39,898 nt of DNA from an unicellular cyanobacterium SU3 (GCA_002172675.1 NETF01000189.1:1-39898); one strand, 5' to 3'; positions 8,463-16,743 are shown, counted from the stretch's first letter. Notes: generated by a model not told the origin, from the letters alone. Program-made: numbers and translations.

Positions 8463-9464
8463 TCAATCCACAGAAATTGATACGGTTTTTCTAGAAATAG
8501 CAGATTGATAAGCAGCTTCTCCAATTTTTAAAGCATATAAACTCGATTCTGGATTAATATAAAGGGATTTATCTTCAAATAAATGATCTAAAACCATTCT
8601 TGTATCTAAGGCAAATAAACCCCGACGACTTTCTAACTCAATGGGTTGGGTTTTTTCTTTTGTAATTAATTTTCCTTCTATCCCTTCAAACATAATTTTT
8701 CCTTCTTCTCCATGAATTTCAAAGGTGCGATCGCTTTCTATAAAAATATCTCCTTTACCATAAATTAAATCTACAATCAACCCATTTTCAAACAATAATT
8801 GAGCATCGCATAAACAGCCACGATAATAGTCTTTTTCTTCCCTTGGCCAATACTTTTGATGACAATTCACTGTGTTAATTTCTCCAAATAAATGAGTAAA
8901 ACGGTGAATTCTGGGCAAAGCAGCTTTAAAAGGAAACCCAAATAAATTTTCATTAAAAGTCCATCTAAGAGGAGCAGGATTTTTGCTATCGATAGTGATA
9001 TAACGTCCATAAAAGACTTTACCAATTTGGGGTAAATATTTCTGTATGGATCGGTGCATACCGCCTAAAATTTCGATGTGTTCAATGTGTAATAATTTCT
9101 CTTTTTTTTGAGCTAACTGTAATAATCCCGATGCTTCAGTATAGTCTAAAGATAAAGGATATTCGATGATAACATTTTTATTATTTTCTAAAGCAAGTTT
9201 TGTAATTTTTCCATGAAGTTGATTAACATTACAAATGACGACTAAATCTAAACTATTATCTGTGACTAAATCTTCCCAGTTATCATAAGAGGAAATATTG
9301 TAAGACTGACAAAAATCAACCACATTCTCACGAGTATATCCTGTCACACAACAAAGCTGCGATCGCTCATCTTCGATAAAAGTTTCAGCCCGTCGTTTCG
9401 CGGCGTACCCAGTGCCAACAATACCAACTTTAACAGGATGAGAAAGCCCAGAAGCAACAGACAT
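8463..9464 (-). CDS. bvdR: Biliverdin reductase
   Basis: A 333-residue Gfo/Idh/MocA-type NAD(P)H oxidoreductase that reduces biliverdin to bilirubin. The nucleotide-binding motif VKVGIVGTGYAAKRRAE lies at about 11-27. IEYPLSL replaces the usual EKP of the family, and the stretch HIEHIEILGGMHRSIQ, then NPAPLRWTF, then RIHRFTHLFG, is the pattern I recall for cyanobacterial BvdR. This separates it from sugar dehydrogenases of the same fold. ATG 9464 is preceded by an AGGATAAAG ribosome-binding site. It is monocistronic and convergent with the MBL-fold gene. Confidence 0.85.
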   Translation of the reverse strand: MSVASGLSHPVKVGIVGTGYAAKRRAETFIEDERSQLCCVTGYTRENVVDFCQSYNISSYDNWEDLVTDNSLDLVVICNVNQLHGKITKLALENNKNVIIEYPLSLDYTEASGLLQLAQKKEKLLHIEHIEILGGMHRSIQKYLPQIGKVFYGRYITIDSKNPAPLRWTFNENLFGFPFKAALPRIHRFTHLFGEINTVNCHQKYWPREEKDYYRGCLCDAQLLFENGLIVDLIYGKGDIFIESDRTFEIHGEEGKIMFEGIEGKLITKEKTQPIELESRRGLFALDTRMVLDHLFEDKSLYINPESSLYALKIGEAAYQSAISRKTVSISVD

Positions 9465-9875
9465 CTTTATCCTACCTCAATAAATATTCAACACTCCATT
9501 ATCCCACTTTATTGAGATGGAGAAATTAACCCCTAACCTATTTATCCACTTAAGTCATCAATTACTATGATAAATATAACTAATACTAATAAGTTTGGGG
9601 ATAGACTGAAAAAATTTAATGGACAGATTTCCTGTGATGCATTATCTACCCTAGGTTAGAGAGAGTAAAATATTGACAACATTCTCCACTGCAGTCTGGA
9701 CATCAATACATAAGTAAAACTTATTTTAAGTTTATTTAAGAATCTCATTACTAATGCCTTATTTACTCTGGCTCTTTTTCCTTTAGTATCAGAAATAAGC
9801 TTAATATTGAGGCTTATTTATTTAAGCTTCACTGTCAAGAACAATTGTTTTATTACCTGAAAAGAGGAAATATTC
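9465..9875. promoter_or_regulatory. Intergenic region ahead of the ferredoxin genes, with a 5'-leader hairpin
   Basis: 411 bases without a gene between the divergent bvdR and ferredoxin starts. The only clear structure is an 8-bp perfect inverted repeat, AAATAAGC at 9793-9800 and GCTTATTT at 9812-9819 with an 11-nt loop, about 57 bases before the ferredoxin ATG, so likely in its 5' leader. A TTGACA occurs at 9673, but no matching -10 box stands at normal spacing. The ferredoxin ribosome-binding site is GAGGA just before the ATG. Confidence 0.35.
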
Positions 9876-10181
9876 ATGGCAAGTTACAAGGTTACTCTAA
9901 ACATCAACGGCGAAGATGGAAAAAGTACCCAGACTATCGAAGTACCCGAAGATGAGTACATTCTTGATGTAGCAGAAGAACAAGGTCTTGACTTACCTTA
10001 TTCTTGTCGTGCTGGTGCTTGTTCTACCTGTGCCGGTAAACTTGTTAGTGGTAGCATCGATCAAAGCGATCAATCTTTCTTAGATGATGATCAAATCGAA
10101 CAAGGATTTGTTTTAACTTGTGTTGCTTATCCTACCTCTGACTGCACCATCGAAACTCACCAAGAAGAAGCATTGTACTAA
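9876..10181 (+). CDS. petF: Plant-type [2Fe-2S] ferredoxin, copy 1
   Basis: A 101-residue soluble electron carrier. The cluster ligands are Cys44, Cys49, Cys52 and Cys82 in [14 protein letters not shown] and LTCVAYP, the canonical C-x4-C-x2-C...C pattern. The acidic surface ([16 protein letters not shown] and the C-terminal THQEEALY) is typical of the photosystem I acceptor that passes electrons to FNR. Its N-terminus carries a two-residue extra stretch compared with the second copy. It is followed after 103 bases by a nearly identical gene in the same direction, with a hairpin between them. Confidence 0.95.
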   Translation: MASYKVTLNINGEDGKSTQTIEVPEDEYILDVAEEQGLDLPYSCRAGACSTCAGKLVSGSIDQSDQSFLDDDQIEQGFVLTCVAYPTSDCTIETHQEEALY

Positions 10182-10198
10182 ATCTTTTGATGAAGACA

Positions 10199-10229
10199 TT
10201 TCAGCAAAGTCTTAACAACAATGCTGAAA
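10199..10229 (+). terminator. Intercistronic hairpin between the two ferredoxin genes
   Basis: Perfect 8-bp inverted repeat, TTTCAGCA at 10199-10206 and TGCTGAAA at 10222-10229, with a 15-nt loop and no T-tract after it. It could be a weak terminator, an RNA-processing site or an mRNA-stabilising 3' end separating the two messages. Confidence 0.4.
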
Positions 10230-10284
10230 AATGCTCTGCATACAAGCAAACCAACCTATTTCATAAAGAAAAAAGGACAAAACT

Positions 10285-10584
10285 ATGGCAACTTACAAAG
10301 TTACCCTCAAAAACGAAGCAGAAGGAATTAACACCACCATCGATGTACCCGAAGATGAGTACATCCTTGATGTAGCAGAAGAACAAGGTCTTGAATTACC
10401 TTATTCTTGTCGTGCTGGTGCTTGTTCTACCTGTGCTGGTAAACTCGTTAGTGGCAGCATTGATCAAGGCGATCAATCTTTCTTAGATGATGATCAAATC
10501 GAAGCAGGATTTGTTTTAACTTGTGTTGCTTATCCGACTTCTGACTGCACTATCGAAACTCACCAAGAAGAAGCATTGTATTAA
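10285..10584 (+). CDS. petF: Plant-type [2Fe-2S] ferredoxin, copy 2
   Basis: A 99-residue ferredoxin with ligands Cys42, Cys47, Cys50 and Cys80. From [10 protein letters not shown] to the C-terminal EEALY it differs from the first copy at only a few residues, while the first 20 residues differ clearly. It has its own AAAGGA ribosome-binding site. Function should be the same as copy 1. The N-terminal difference lies away from the cluster loop, so partner choice is more likely affected than redox chemistry. It is followed directly by a strong hairpin. Confidence 0.95.
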   Translation: MATYKVTLKNEAEGINTTIDVPEDEYILDVAEEQGLELPYSCRAGACSTCAGKLVSGSIDQGDQSFLDDDQIEAGFVLTCVAYPTSDCTIETHQEEALY

Positions 10585-10612
10585 ATTCAGCTATTTTTTC
10601 AAATAGCTGAAT
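10585..10612 (+). terminator. Hairpin terminator after ferredoxin copy 2
   Basis: A perfect 12-bp stem (ATTCAGCTATTT / AAATAGCTGAAT) with a 4-nt loop begins right after the stop codon. No U-run follows the stem, so it may be a processing or stability hairpin instead of a classical intrinsic terminator. Confidence 0.6.
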
Positions 10613-10668
10613 CATTCAGGGAATTATAGCAGGGGCAACAATTAGAAGTCCCTGCTTTACTGTCATGA

Positions 10669-12021
10669 TTATAGATAATTTTCTTGTATAGGGTAGGTCG
10701 AAGCAATTTTTTGTAATGTTTGATAGTTTAACTTACCTTGTTGATTTCGGGGTAATTGTTTAACTTCAATCCAACGTTTGGGTTGTTTGATAGGACTTAA
10801 TTGTTGTTTAATTGTATCTTTAATCACATTAAGCTCCCTTTTCTCGTCTTGGGGAACATAGATGGCTGTTACTACTTCTCCCCATTGTTCGTCTGCAACT
10901 CCAATAATAGCAATATCTTTGACTAAGTTAGTTTCTAAAATAATATTTTCAACTTCTTTCGGAAAGACATTTTCGCCTCCTGTAATAATTTTTTGGCTAT
11001 TTCTGCCTATAATATGTAAATAGTTGTTATGATCAAAATAGCCTAAATCATCAGTGATTAAATACTGTTTAGTTTCATAATTGGGATAATAACCAAAATA
11101 GAGAGATTTTGCTTTAATTTTAATAATGTTTTCTTGATCGATTGTAATATTACCATGGGGTAAAACTTGTCCTGTACTGTTATTTCCCTGTAGAAAATCC
11201 TCTGGTTTTAAGGTAACAATTTGTGAGGCTGTTTCTGTCATTCCATAGGTAGGAGAAAGATTAAGGTGATAGTCTCTAGCTTTTGTTAATAAAGAATTCC
11301 AGGGTGGTGCGCCTCCTAATAAAATTGTTTTAAATTGACTTAAAAATTTAGGATTTAAGTTTAATAATAATTGTAATTGAGTGGGAACTAAAGAGATGAA
11401 AAAATTTTCTAGAGTTAATGATGGTAAAATATCTTTTTTTAAGTCATTGTAAGGATAAACAATAATCTTACCTTGAGTTAAAAAAGATCGAATAAATTGC
11501 ATCAAACCGCTAACATGATGTAACGGCAATATACAAAAAGAATTAATATTTTTAGTATCAAAAAACTCAGAAAAGCCCTTGACGGATATTGATAAAGTTT
11601 CCCAAGTATGAATGGCAAAACGAATATTTCCAGATGTTCCTCCTGTGGGAATCATAATTACACTTTGGTTAGGTAATAGTAAGCTATTCTGATGCTTTTT
11701 TTTAGGACAATTTAGATTAATTCCTAAAATTAAGTGAGGTTGAATTAAGTGTAAAACTTCTTCCCATTCTCGTTTTTGCCATCTTTTATCACATAAAAAA
11801 ATATGGCAATCAGTAATGATAGTAGCAAGAAAAGCGGCTAAAAAATCAATATAATTATCATTTTTTTGAACTGTAATAATTCTAGGTTTATCAATTTTTG
11901 TTTTTAATTTTGCGAATTGTTCAATATAATTTTGCGTCAGTTGATACAAATAGTTGGTATCACAACCAATAATCCACTCTTGATTTAATCGATTTTTAAT
12001 AGTTTCTAAAATATTATTCAT
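10669..12021 (-). CDS. menE: o-Succinylbenzoate-CoA ligase
   Basis: A 450-residue adenylate-forming (ANL) enzyme that would activate o-succinylbenzoate in phylloquinone synthesis. Visible ANL motifs are the P-loop MIPTGGTSGNIRFAIHT (about 120-136), the core GMTETASQI, TDDLGYF for ribose binding, the hinge GRNSQKIITGGENVFP, and the catalytic lysine in QGKLNYQTLQ (about Lys430). The length is short for ANL enzymes but normal for MenE. The cyanobacterial setting supports the quinone role over a general acyl-CoA ligase. The gene stands alone here; no other men gene is in the window. Confidence 0.85.
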   Translation of the reverse strand: MNNILETIKNRLNQEWIIGCDTNYLYQLTQNYIEQFAKLKTKIDKPRIITVQKNDNYIDFLAAFLATIITDCHIFLCDKRWQKREWEEVLHLIQPHLILGINLNCPKKKHQNSLLLPNQSVIMIPTGGTSGNIRFAIHTWETLSISVKGFSEFFDTKNINSFCILPLHHVSGLMQFIRSFLTQGKIIVYPYNDLKKDILPSLTLENFFISLVPTQLQLLLNLNPKFLSQFKTILLGGAPPWNSLLTKARDYHLNLSPTYGMTETASQIVTLKPEDFLQGNNSTGQVLPHGNITIDQENIIKIKAKSLYFGYYPNYETKQYLITDDLGYFDHNNYLHIIGRNSQKIITGGENVFPKEVENIILETNLVKDIAIIGVADEQWGEVVTAIYVPQDEKRELNVIKDTIKQQLSPIKQPKRWIEVKQLPRNQQGKLNYQTLQKIASTYPIQENYL

Positions 12022-12301
12022 TATCGATGATGGTTTTTATATTTAGAGTTATAAAATTTACGAATTCCTCCTACACTCTACACTCTACACTCTACACTCT
12101 ACACTCTACACTCTACACTCTACACCCTATCCTTACCAATACTTTTATTATGACGCAGGTGCAAGATGTGATTTAAGGCATTAGTTTTAATAAATTAAAT
12201 TTATATATAATATTTAAAATATTTTATATACTTATCTTTACAACTCATAAGCAATTTGGTAATTTGAGTAATAGAAAGATAAGAAAAGAGGATGAATCAA
12301 G
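12022..12301. other. AT-rich intergenic stretch with a heptamer tract
   Basis: The 280-base gap between the divergent menE and Psb34-like starts. It contains the heptamer tract listed separately and then very AT-rich sequence with a TATATAAT-like -10 candidate near 12205. No open frame or RNA gene is seen. Confidence 0.4.
12071..12126. repeat. Heptanucleotide tandem repeat (CTACACT)
   Basis: Seven perfect copies of CTACACT (12071-12119), followed by an eighth with a final C (12120-12126). A perfect 7-base array 50 bases upstream of menE is likely to vary in copy number. Confidence 0.95.
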
Positions 12302-12472
12302 ATGTACACAACTCAACTTGATAACGGATTAACCAATACCTACGCTGTTGAACCTAAGTCTTACTATGCTCAATATCCAGCACCTTATCAACAACGCCGT
12401 TACTTAGTGCAAGGGATAGTCGCTACATTATTCGTCATCAGCTTAGTGGCGGTATCGGCTCTTATTAGCTAA
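12302..12472 (+). CDS. psb34: Psb34-like small membrane protein (HliP-like)
   Basis: A 56-residue protein. The ATG at 12302 follows an AAGAGGA ribosome-binding site; an earlier ATG at 12291 is out of frame and runs into a stop. The soluble N-half has the pattern YTT...G..N.YAVEPKSYYA, which I recall from the cyanobacterial photosystem II assembly factor Psb34. One membrane helix follows (about 37-55, LVQGIVATLFVISLVAVSALI). Psb34 binds the CP47 side of the reaction centre during assembly at the position used by high-light-inducible proteins. The match is by pattern memory, so the symbol is probable only. A hairpin lies downstream. Confidence 0.7.
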   Translation: MYTTQLDNGLTNTYAVEPKSYYAQYPAPYQQRRYLVQGIVATLFVISLVAVSALIS

Positions 12473-12520
12473 AAATAATCTTTTTCTAGATATAGTTCAT
12501 TGGGTTTGATAAAAACTTTA

Positions 12521-12558
12521 CCTCTATAGTTAGCTTAAGTAAAAGGCGACTATAGGGG
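12521..12558 (+). terminator. Putative hairpin terminator after the Psb34-like gene
   Basis: CCTCTATAGT (12521-12530) pairs with ACTATAGGGG (12549-12558) with one G-T pair and an 18-nt loop. TATTTTATAG follows. It lies 49 bases after the stop codon, between convergent genes. Confidence 0.4.
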
Positions 12559-12628
12559 TATTTTATAGAATAAAAAATAATCTCAAATCTAAAGAGGAAA
12601 AACGATAGATTTCAACTTAGATGAGGTT

Positions 12629-14128
12629 TTAATTTTTTAACCAATTACTATCAATATAATTAATTTTAGCATAGGGTTCTAATGCCGTTAAAATAAGATT
12701 ACCATAACTACGATAATTGACTCGATTATCTAATAAAGCGACAATTCCTTGAGATTCTCTTAACGGCATAACGGCTCTTTGAATTTCTTTTAATGCTGTT
12801 GGTAAAAGATACAATCGAAACCAATCTTTATGTTGTTTTTTATAATAATTAACTTGAGCAGAGACTAGAGGATTTTCTAAAGAAGGAATGGGCAAAGTTG
12901 CAATAATAAATAGTTTAGGAGTCGGTAATGTTGCTTGATGATTATGCCAAAATTTCCAGCCACTAATTAAAATACTGTTATGATCGACATCTGTATTTTC
13001 TACCTTTACTTGTGAGCCAAATTCTGCCGCTAAAAAGGTCGCCACTTGAGCTTTAGAAGGAACATCATCAACAATAATTGTAATGGGTTTTAAGCTTTCA
13101 TAACCCCCAAAAACCAGTTTTCTCACTTCTTCTATTAATATCCTTTGGAATTCGGGCGTATTTGGCATCGGTAAGCGATCGCGAATATATAAATTAATTA
13201 ATTCATTTTGACGATGAGGATAAAATTTTAAACATAAAATATTTTGGGTTAAACCAACAGTTTTTCGATAAGTCGGGGCGGCTTTTTGACTGTCAAGAAA
13301 TCCTCCCATTAAAACAATAGGAGACTCTTCTAAGTGAGGCGATAAAATAGAAGAAATATCTAAGGGACTGACATGAATAGAAAAGGTATTTTCTTCTCGA
13401 TTAATAGATGCCCATAAAAGTTGATTATTATTATCAAGAGATTGGGCAAAATTTTGTAACAAAGAAGATTGATTAAGAGTTGCACAAAGATGAGATAAAC
13501 TCTCTTTTTCTTCTTGATCCAGTAAACAGCATTGATAGGGACTATTAGGATGGCTAAAAATTGATTTTTTCAAGAAAAATCTAACTTCTTGAATTAAGTT
13601 ACCATAAGCAGGATACTGTTGTTGTAATTGTTGCCAATTTGTAGGAGAAATAGTTAGGGTTAAATAGTCTTTTGTCCACTCCTCTAAATAATCAGCTTGA
13701 TCAATTAAAGTAACAATATCATCAGGAAATTGACCCTTATTATCTAAGCGATCGCCTAACCAAACATCAGGAGAAACGATAGATAACCCCTTAAATTCGT
13801 CGAAATTAACTTTTTTGCCTTGAGTAATAATAGTTTTATTGGTATTTAACCATCTCTGAAGATAGGGAATATCTTGTTCGATTAATTGTTTTTGCAGGTT
13901 TAAAGGAACCACCAATAAAATCGGGCGATCGCTTAATAAACACGGCATTAAATAACTTAATCCATAACGAGAAAAAGTGCTTCCTGTTTGAATCAAAGCA
14001 GATCGATTTAAACGTAAAGCGCGAGACACTAAACGGGCCATGGTCAAATGGTGATCCCAAAGGGGTTCCCCTTGATCCCGTAAAAATTCCCGTAAGGAAA
14101 TATGAACTTCTGCTTCTAAGAGAGTCAT
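12629..14128 (-). CDS. DinG/XPD-like helicase homologue with degraded ATPase motifs
   Basis: 499 residues from ATG 14128; a GTG start at 14158 would add ten residues, but the conserved part begins with LLEAEVHISLREFLRDQG. The C-terminal half keeps DinG-family landmarks: a LPMPNTPEFQ segment like the LPFPxPxDP loop, and MPLRESQGIVALLDNR...SYG like motif VI and its surroundings (RLIRxxxDxGxxxxLDxR). The N-terminal half has SALIQTGSTFSRYGLSYLMP where Walker A (GTGKT) belongs, and LIDQADYLEEW where DEAH belongs. Neither has the residues needed for ATP hydrolysis. The frame is intact, so this looks like a maintained non-catalytic relative. It is divergent from psb28. Confidence 0.7.
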   Translation of the reverse strand: MTLLEAEVHISLREFLRDQGEPLWDHHLTMARLVSRALRLNRSALIQTGSTFSRYGLSYLMPCLLSDRPILLVVPLNLQKQLIEQDIPYLQRWLNTNKTIITQGKKVNFDEFKGLSIVSPDVWLGDRLDNKGQFPDDIVTLIDQADYLEEWTKDYLTLTISPTNWQQLQQQYPAYGNLIQEVRFFLKKSIFSHPNSPYQCCLLDQEEKESLSHLCATLNQSSLLQNFAQSLDNNNQLLWASINREENTFSIHVSPLDISSILSPHLEESPIVLMGGFLDSQKAAPTYRKTVGLTQNILCLKFYPHRQNELINLYIRDRLPMPNTPEFQRILIEEVRKLVFGGYESLKPITIIVDDVPSKAQVATFLAAEFGSQVKVENTDVDHNSILISGWKFWHNHQATLPTPKLFIIATLPIPSLENPLVSAQVNYYKKQHKDWFRLYLLPTALKEIQRAVMPLRESQGIVALLDNRVNYRSYGNLILTALEPYAKINYIDSNWLKN

Positions 14129-14238
14129 AGGCAATGATTTGACCAGAATAGATAGCACTTAGACAATGATCTCTATCATAAGGAGTTGATGAAATGATAA
14201 ATTGAGGATCATGTAAATTTAATTAAAGGATAACAAGC

Positions 14239-14574
14239 ATGGCTCAAATTCAATTTTCTCGTGGTGTTTCTGAACCGGTTGTACCTGAAGTGCGTCTAAC
14301 TCGTGCTAAAAGTGGCAACAGTGGAACCGCAACTTTTCGCTTTGAAGGTCCTACCATTCTAGATGCTGAAAGTACCGATGATATTACAGGAATGTATCTC
14401 GTAGATGAAGAAGGAGAGATCGTTACCCGTGAGGTTAAAGGAAAATTTATCAACGGAAAACCCACCTCCGTCGAAGCTATTTTAATTATGAACTCCCAAG
14501 ATGAATGGGATCGCTTTATGCGTTTTATGGAACGTTATGCACAAGAAAACGGGTTAGGCTTTTCTAAAGCTTAA
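14239..14574 (+). CDS. psb28: Photosystem II assembly protein Psb28
   Basis: A 111-residue soluble protein of the normal Psb28 length. The family pattern is clear throughout: [19 protein letters not shown] at the start, [20 protein letters not shown], and [21 protein letters not shown] at the end. Psb28 binds the cytoplasmic face of CP47/cytochrome b559 during photosystem II biogenesis. The start is preceded by AAAGGATAACAAGC. It is followed by a heptamer repeat tract and then the moaB/mog gene. Confidence 0.96.
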   Translation: MAQIQFSRGVSEPVVPEVRLTRAKSGNSGTATFRFEGPTILDAESTDDITGMYLVDEEGEIVTREVKGKFINGKPTSVEAILIMNSQDEWDRFMRFMERYAQENGLGFSKA

Positions 14575-14583
14575 TCTATTTTT

Positions 14584-14625
14584 AGGAGTCAGGAGACAGA
14601 AGGCAGGAGTCAGAAGTCAGAAATT
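14584..14625. repeat. Degenerate heptanucleotide repeat (AGGAGTC type)
   Basis: Six 7-base units between psb28 and the moaB/mog gene: AGGAGTC, AGGAGAC, AGAAGGC, AGGAGTC, AGAAGTC, AGAAATT. A 9-base repeat (CTTCCCCTG twice) follows at about 14642-14660. Confidence 0.8.
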
Positions 14626-14694
14626 AAGATGTCTCTTTTTTGCTTCCCCTGCTTCCCCTGCTCACCTCATCATAAATTATTTTAAGTTAAATTA

Positions 14695-15195
14695 ATGTCT
14701 ATTCCCCACCACGATCGCCAAATTCTTAGTCTTGCCTGTGCTATTGTTACGGTGAGTGATACTCGTACCCCCGAAAGCGATCGCAGTGGACAACTTCTTA
14801 ACCAACGTCTGACAGAAGCAGGCCATCAAATCATTAATTACGAGATCCTCAAGGATGAACCCCAGGACATAATCTCCCATGTACAGCAATTAAAACAAGA
14901 GAATAAGATAGATGTCATAATCCTCAATGGAGGCACGGGAATCGCCCCTCGAGACACCACCTATGACGCATTAGAGGGGTTATTAGAGAAGACTTTGCCG
15001 GGGTTTGGGGAATTGTTTCGGTATTTGAGTTATCAAGAAATTGGTTCACGGGCCATGGCCTCGCGGGCGATCGCAGGGGTTTATGAAAATATTTTAATCT
15101 TTTCGTTGCCGGGATCATCGAATGCGGTTAAGTTAGCTTTAGATAAATTAATTCTCCCCGAATTGATACATTTAACCAAACAAATACGGGGTTAA
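14695..15195 (+). CDS. MoaB/Mog family molybdenum cofactor protein
   Basis: A 166-residue protein acting in molybdopterin adenylylation or a related step. The substrate-binding signature VIILNGGTGIAPRDTTYDAL (about 73-92) and the early TVSDTRTPESDRSG match MoaB/MogA. The end, FSLPGSSNAVKLALDKLILPEL, matches the C-terminal consensus. ATG 14695 is close to a TTAAGTTAAATTA leader with no clear Shine-Dalgarno. MoaB and MogA cannot be told apart by eye. The reverse transcriptase gene starts only 19 bases after its stop, so transcription may run through. Confidence 0.9.
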   Translation: MSIPHHDRQILSLACAIVTVSDTRTPESDRSGQLLNQRLTEAGHQIINYEILKDEPQDIISHVQQLKQENKIDVIILNGGTGIAPRDTTYDALEGLLEKTLPGFGELFRYLSYQEIGSRAMASRAIAGVYENILIFSLPGSSNAVKLALDKLILPELIHLTKQIRG

Positions 15196-15214
15196 GGTTG
15201 GAAATATTGAATAA

Positions 15215-16714
15215 ATGATGCTTAATATTCAAAATACTATTGACTACTTTTCTAGTGATTATCACAAAAGTTTTTTTCCTTTATCAACTAATGAAATAGT
15301 AATTAAAAATTCTGGAGAAGAATTATATAAATATATCTATGAAAAATTATTAAAAAATGATGACGCACAAGAATATAATTTTCTTCCACAAATTCGTTGC
15401 TACAGTGCTAAACATGATATGCACTTAAGAAGGACATTCAAGCTTGACCCAGTAGCTGAATTTTTTATCTATGATTTAGTCTATCGGAATAAAAAGTCTT
15501 TTAGAAAAGATTTTAATGAAAATAGAAGAAGTTTTGGTCATACCTTTAAACAAGGTAAACCTGTTTCTCTTGCCCTAGCTTATAGAGAATTTAAGAAATC
15601 GGTAACTGAAGCTAATCAAGATTATAAATATTGTCTAAAACTTGATATTTCTGCATATTTTAATAGTATATATCATCACGATCTAGTTCAATGGTTTGAA
15701 CGAATTTTACAAGAACAACAAGGATCAAAAGATCCAGAATATTTAGGGAAGTTTTTAAGACAAATTAATTCAGGAAGAAGTGTTGACTGTCTTCCTCAAG
15801 GGATACATCCATGTAAAGTAATCGGTTCTGAATTTTTAAAATTTATTGATAATTCAATGCAATTGAAGTGCGATCTTTTATTAAGATTTATGGATGATAT
15901 ATATATTTTCGCTAATAAAAATCGAGTAATCAATCATGATTTTTTATGGATTCAACAAAGGGCTGGAGAACAAGGTCTTAATATAAATAGCTCAAAAACT
16001 AAATATGGTGATCTTGGTATCATAGAAGTAAGTGGCAAAATAGAAGAAGTCAGAAAACAATTGCTCAGAATGAGAACAGAAATGATTTCAGACTACTATG
16101 AAAGTGAAGAAGAATCACATGATTTAACCTTGAGTAATGAACAAGAAGAGTATCTTTACCATCTGCTTAATAATCCTGAATTAGAAGAAGCAGATGCAGA
16201 TTTAATCCTTACTTTTATGAAAGAAAATGTAAAAGATGTACTTGAGAATATTAAAATTTTTCTCTACAAATTTCCTAATTTAATTAAAAAAATTTATTAT
16301 TATTCTACTTTTGTCGAGAATAAGTCAGATTTATTAGAGATAATTAGTGAGTTTCTTGATGAAGCTGAAATCGTAACTGAAGAGCAACTATTTTGGATAA
16401 CGAAAATTGTAGAAGATTACTTACCAACAACAGGGAAATATTCTTACTTACTTATCAAAATTTATGAACACAAAAATTCTTCAAAAATTTCTAAAAGTAA
16501 GATTTTAGAAATACCTGAAAATCGTTTTGGGATGCCTGATTTAAGATATGATCATCTCAAAGAAGGTAAAGCAGACTGGTTATCTTGGTCTTCTGCTGTT
16601 GGTTCTAGATGTCTTCCTAAAAGTCAGAGAAATTCAATTCTTAGTTATTTTGGAAATGTCTCTCCCATAAATTATTTAATAGCTGAAACTGTTAAAAAAC
16701 TTTTAAAGTTTTGA
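15215..16714 (+). CDS. Stand-alone reverse transcriptase, antiphage (UG/Abi/DRT) type
   Basis: 499 residues. Reverse-transcriptase motifs are visible: HLRRTFKLDPVAEFFIYDLV (70-89), motif A YCLKLDISAYFNSIYHHDL (139-157, catalytic Asp144), motif B CLPQGIHPCKVIGSEFL (192-208), the catalytic LLRFMDDIYIF (222-232, Asp227 and Asp228) and motif D GEQGLNINSSKTKYG (251-265). Motif B lacks the SPLL of group II intron and retron enzymes and has the ...G.....SEFL form seen in abortive-infection RTs. Residues 280-499 are mostly helical with no maturase, endonuclease or RNase H motif, consistent with the alpha-helical C-terminal domain of Abi/UG enzymes. It is AT-rich, begins 19 nt after moaB/mog with no clear ribosome-binding site (two adjacent ATGs), and faces a HicAB pair. 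The exact DRT class cannot be assigned by eye. Confidence 0.88.
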   Translation: MMLNIQNTIDYFSSDYHKSFFPLSTNEIVIKNSGEELYKYIYEKLLKNDDAQEYNFLPQIRCYSAKHDMHLRRTFKLDPVAEFFIYDLVYRNKKSFRKDFNENRRSFGHTFKQGKPVSLALAYREFKKSVTEANQDYKYCLKLDISAYFNSIYHHDLVQWFERILQEQQGSKDPEYLGKFLRQINSGRSVDCLPQGIHPCKVIGSEFLKFIDNSMQLKCDLLLRFMDDIYIFANKNRVINHDFLWIQQRAGEQGLNINSSKTKYGDLGIIEVSGKIEEVRKQLLRMRTEMISDYYESEEESHDLTLSNEQEEYLYHLLNNPELEEADADLILTFMKENVKDVLENIKIFLYKFPNLIKKIYYYSTFVENKSDLLEIISEFLDEAEIVTEEQLFWITKIVEDYLPTTGKYSYLLIKIYEHKNSSKISKSKILEIPENRFGMPDLRYDHLKEGKADWLSWSSAVGSRCLPKSQRNSILSYFGNVSPINYLIAETVKKLLKF

Positions 16715-16743
16715 ACATGTGCTGATTTTAATTTTATCATCAT

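Noticed and set aside
8279-8524. 81-codon open frame on the minus strand over the end of bvdR
   Set aside because: It runs through the 163-bp structured repeat and overlaps bvdR in another frame; its composition follows the repeat.
10187-10375. 62-codon open frame between and into the second ferredoxin gene
   Set aside because: Overlaps the start of a certain ferredoxin gene in another frame and covers the intercistronic hairpin.
12071-12126. Repeat array as a possible CRISPR
   Set aside because: Units are 7 bases with no spacers, so this is a simple tandem repeat; no cas gene is present.
15215-16714. Reverse transcriptase as group II intron maturase or retron
   Set aside because: No maturase X or endonuclease domain, no intron RNA domains V/VI around it, and no msr/msd-like inverted repeats upstream, where moaB/mog ends only 19 bases before it.
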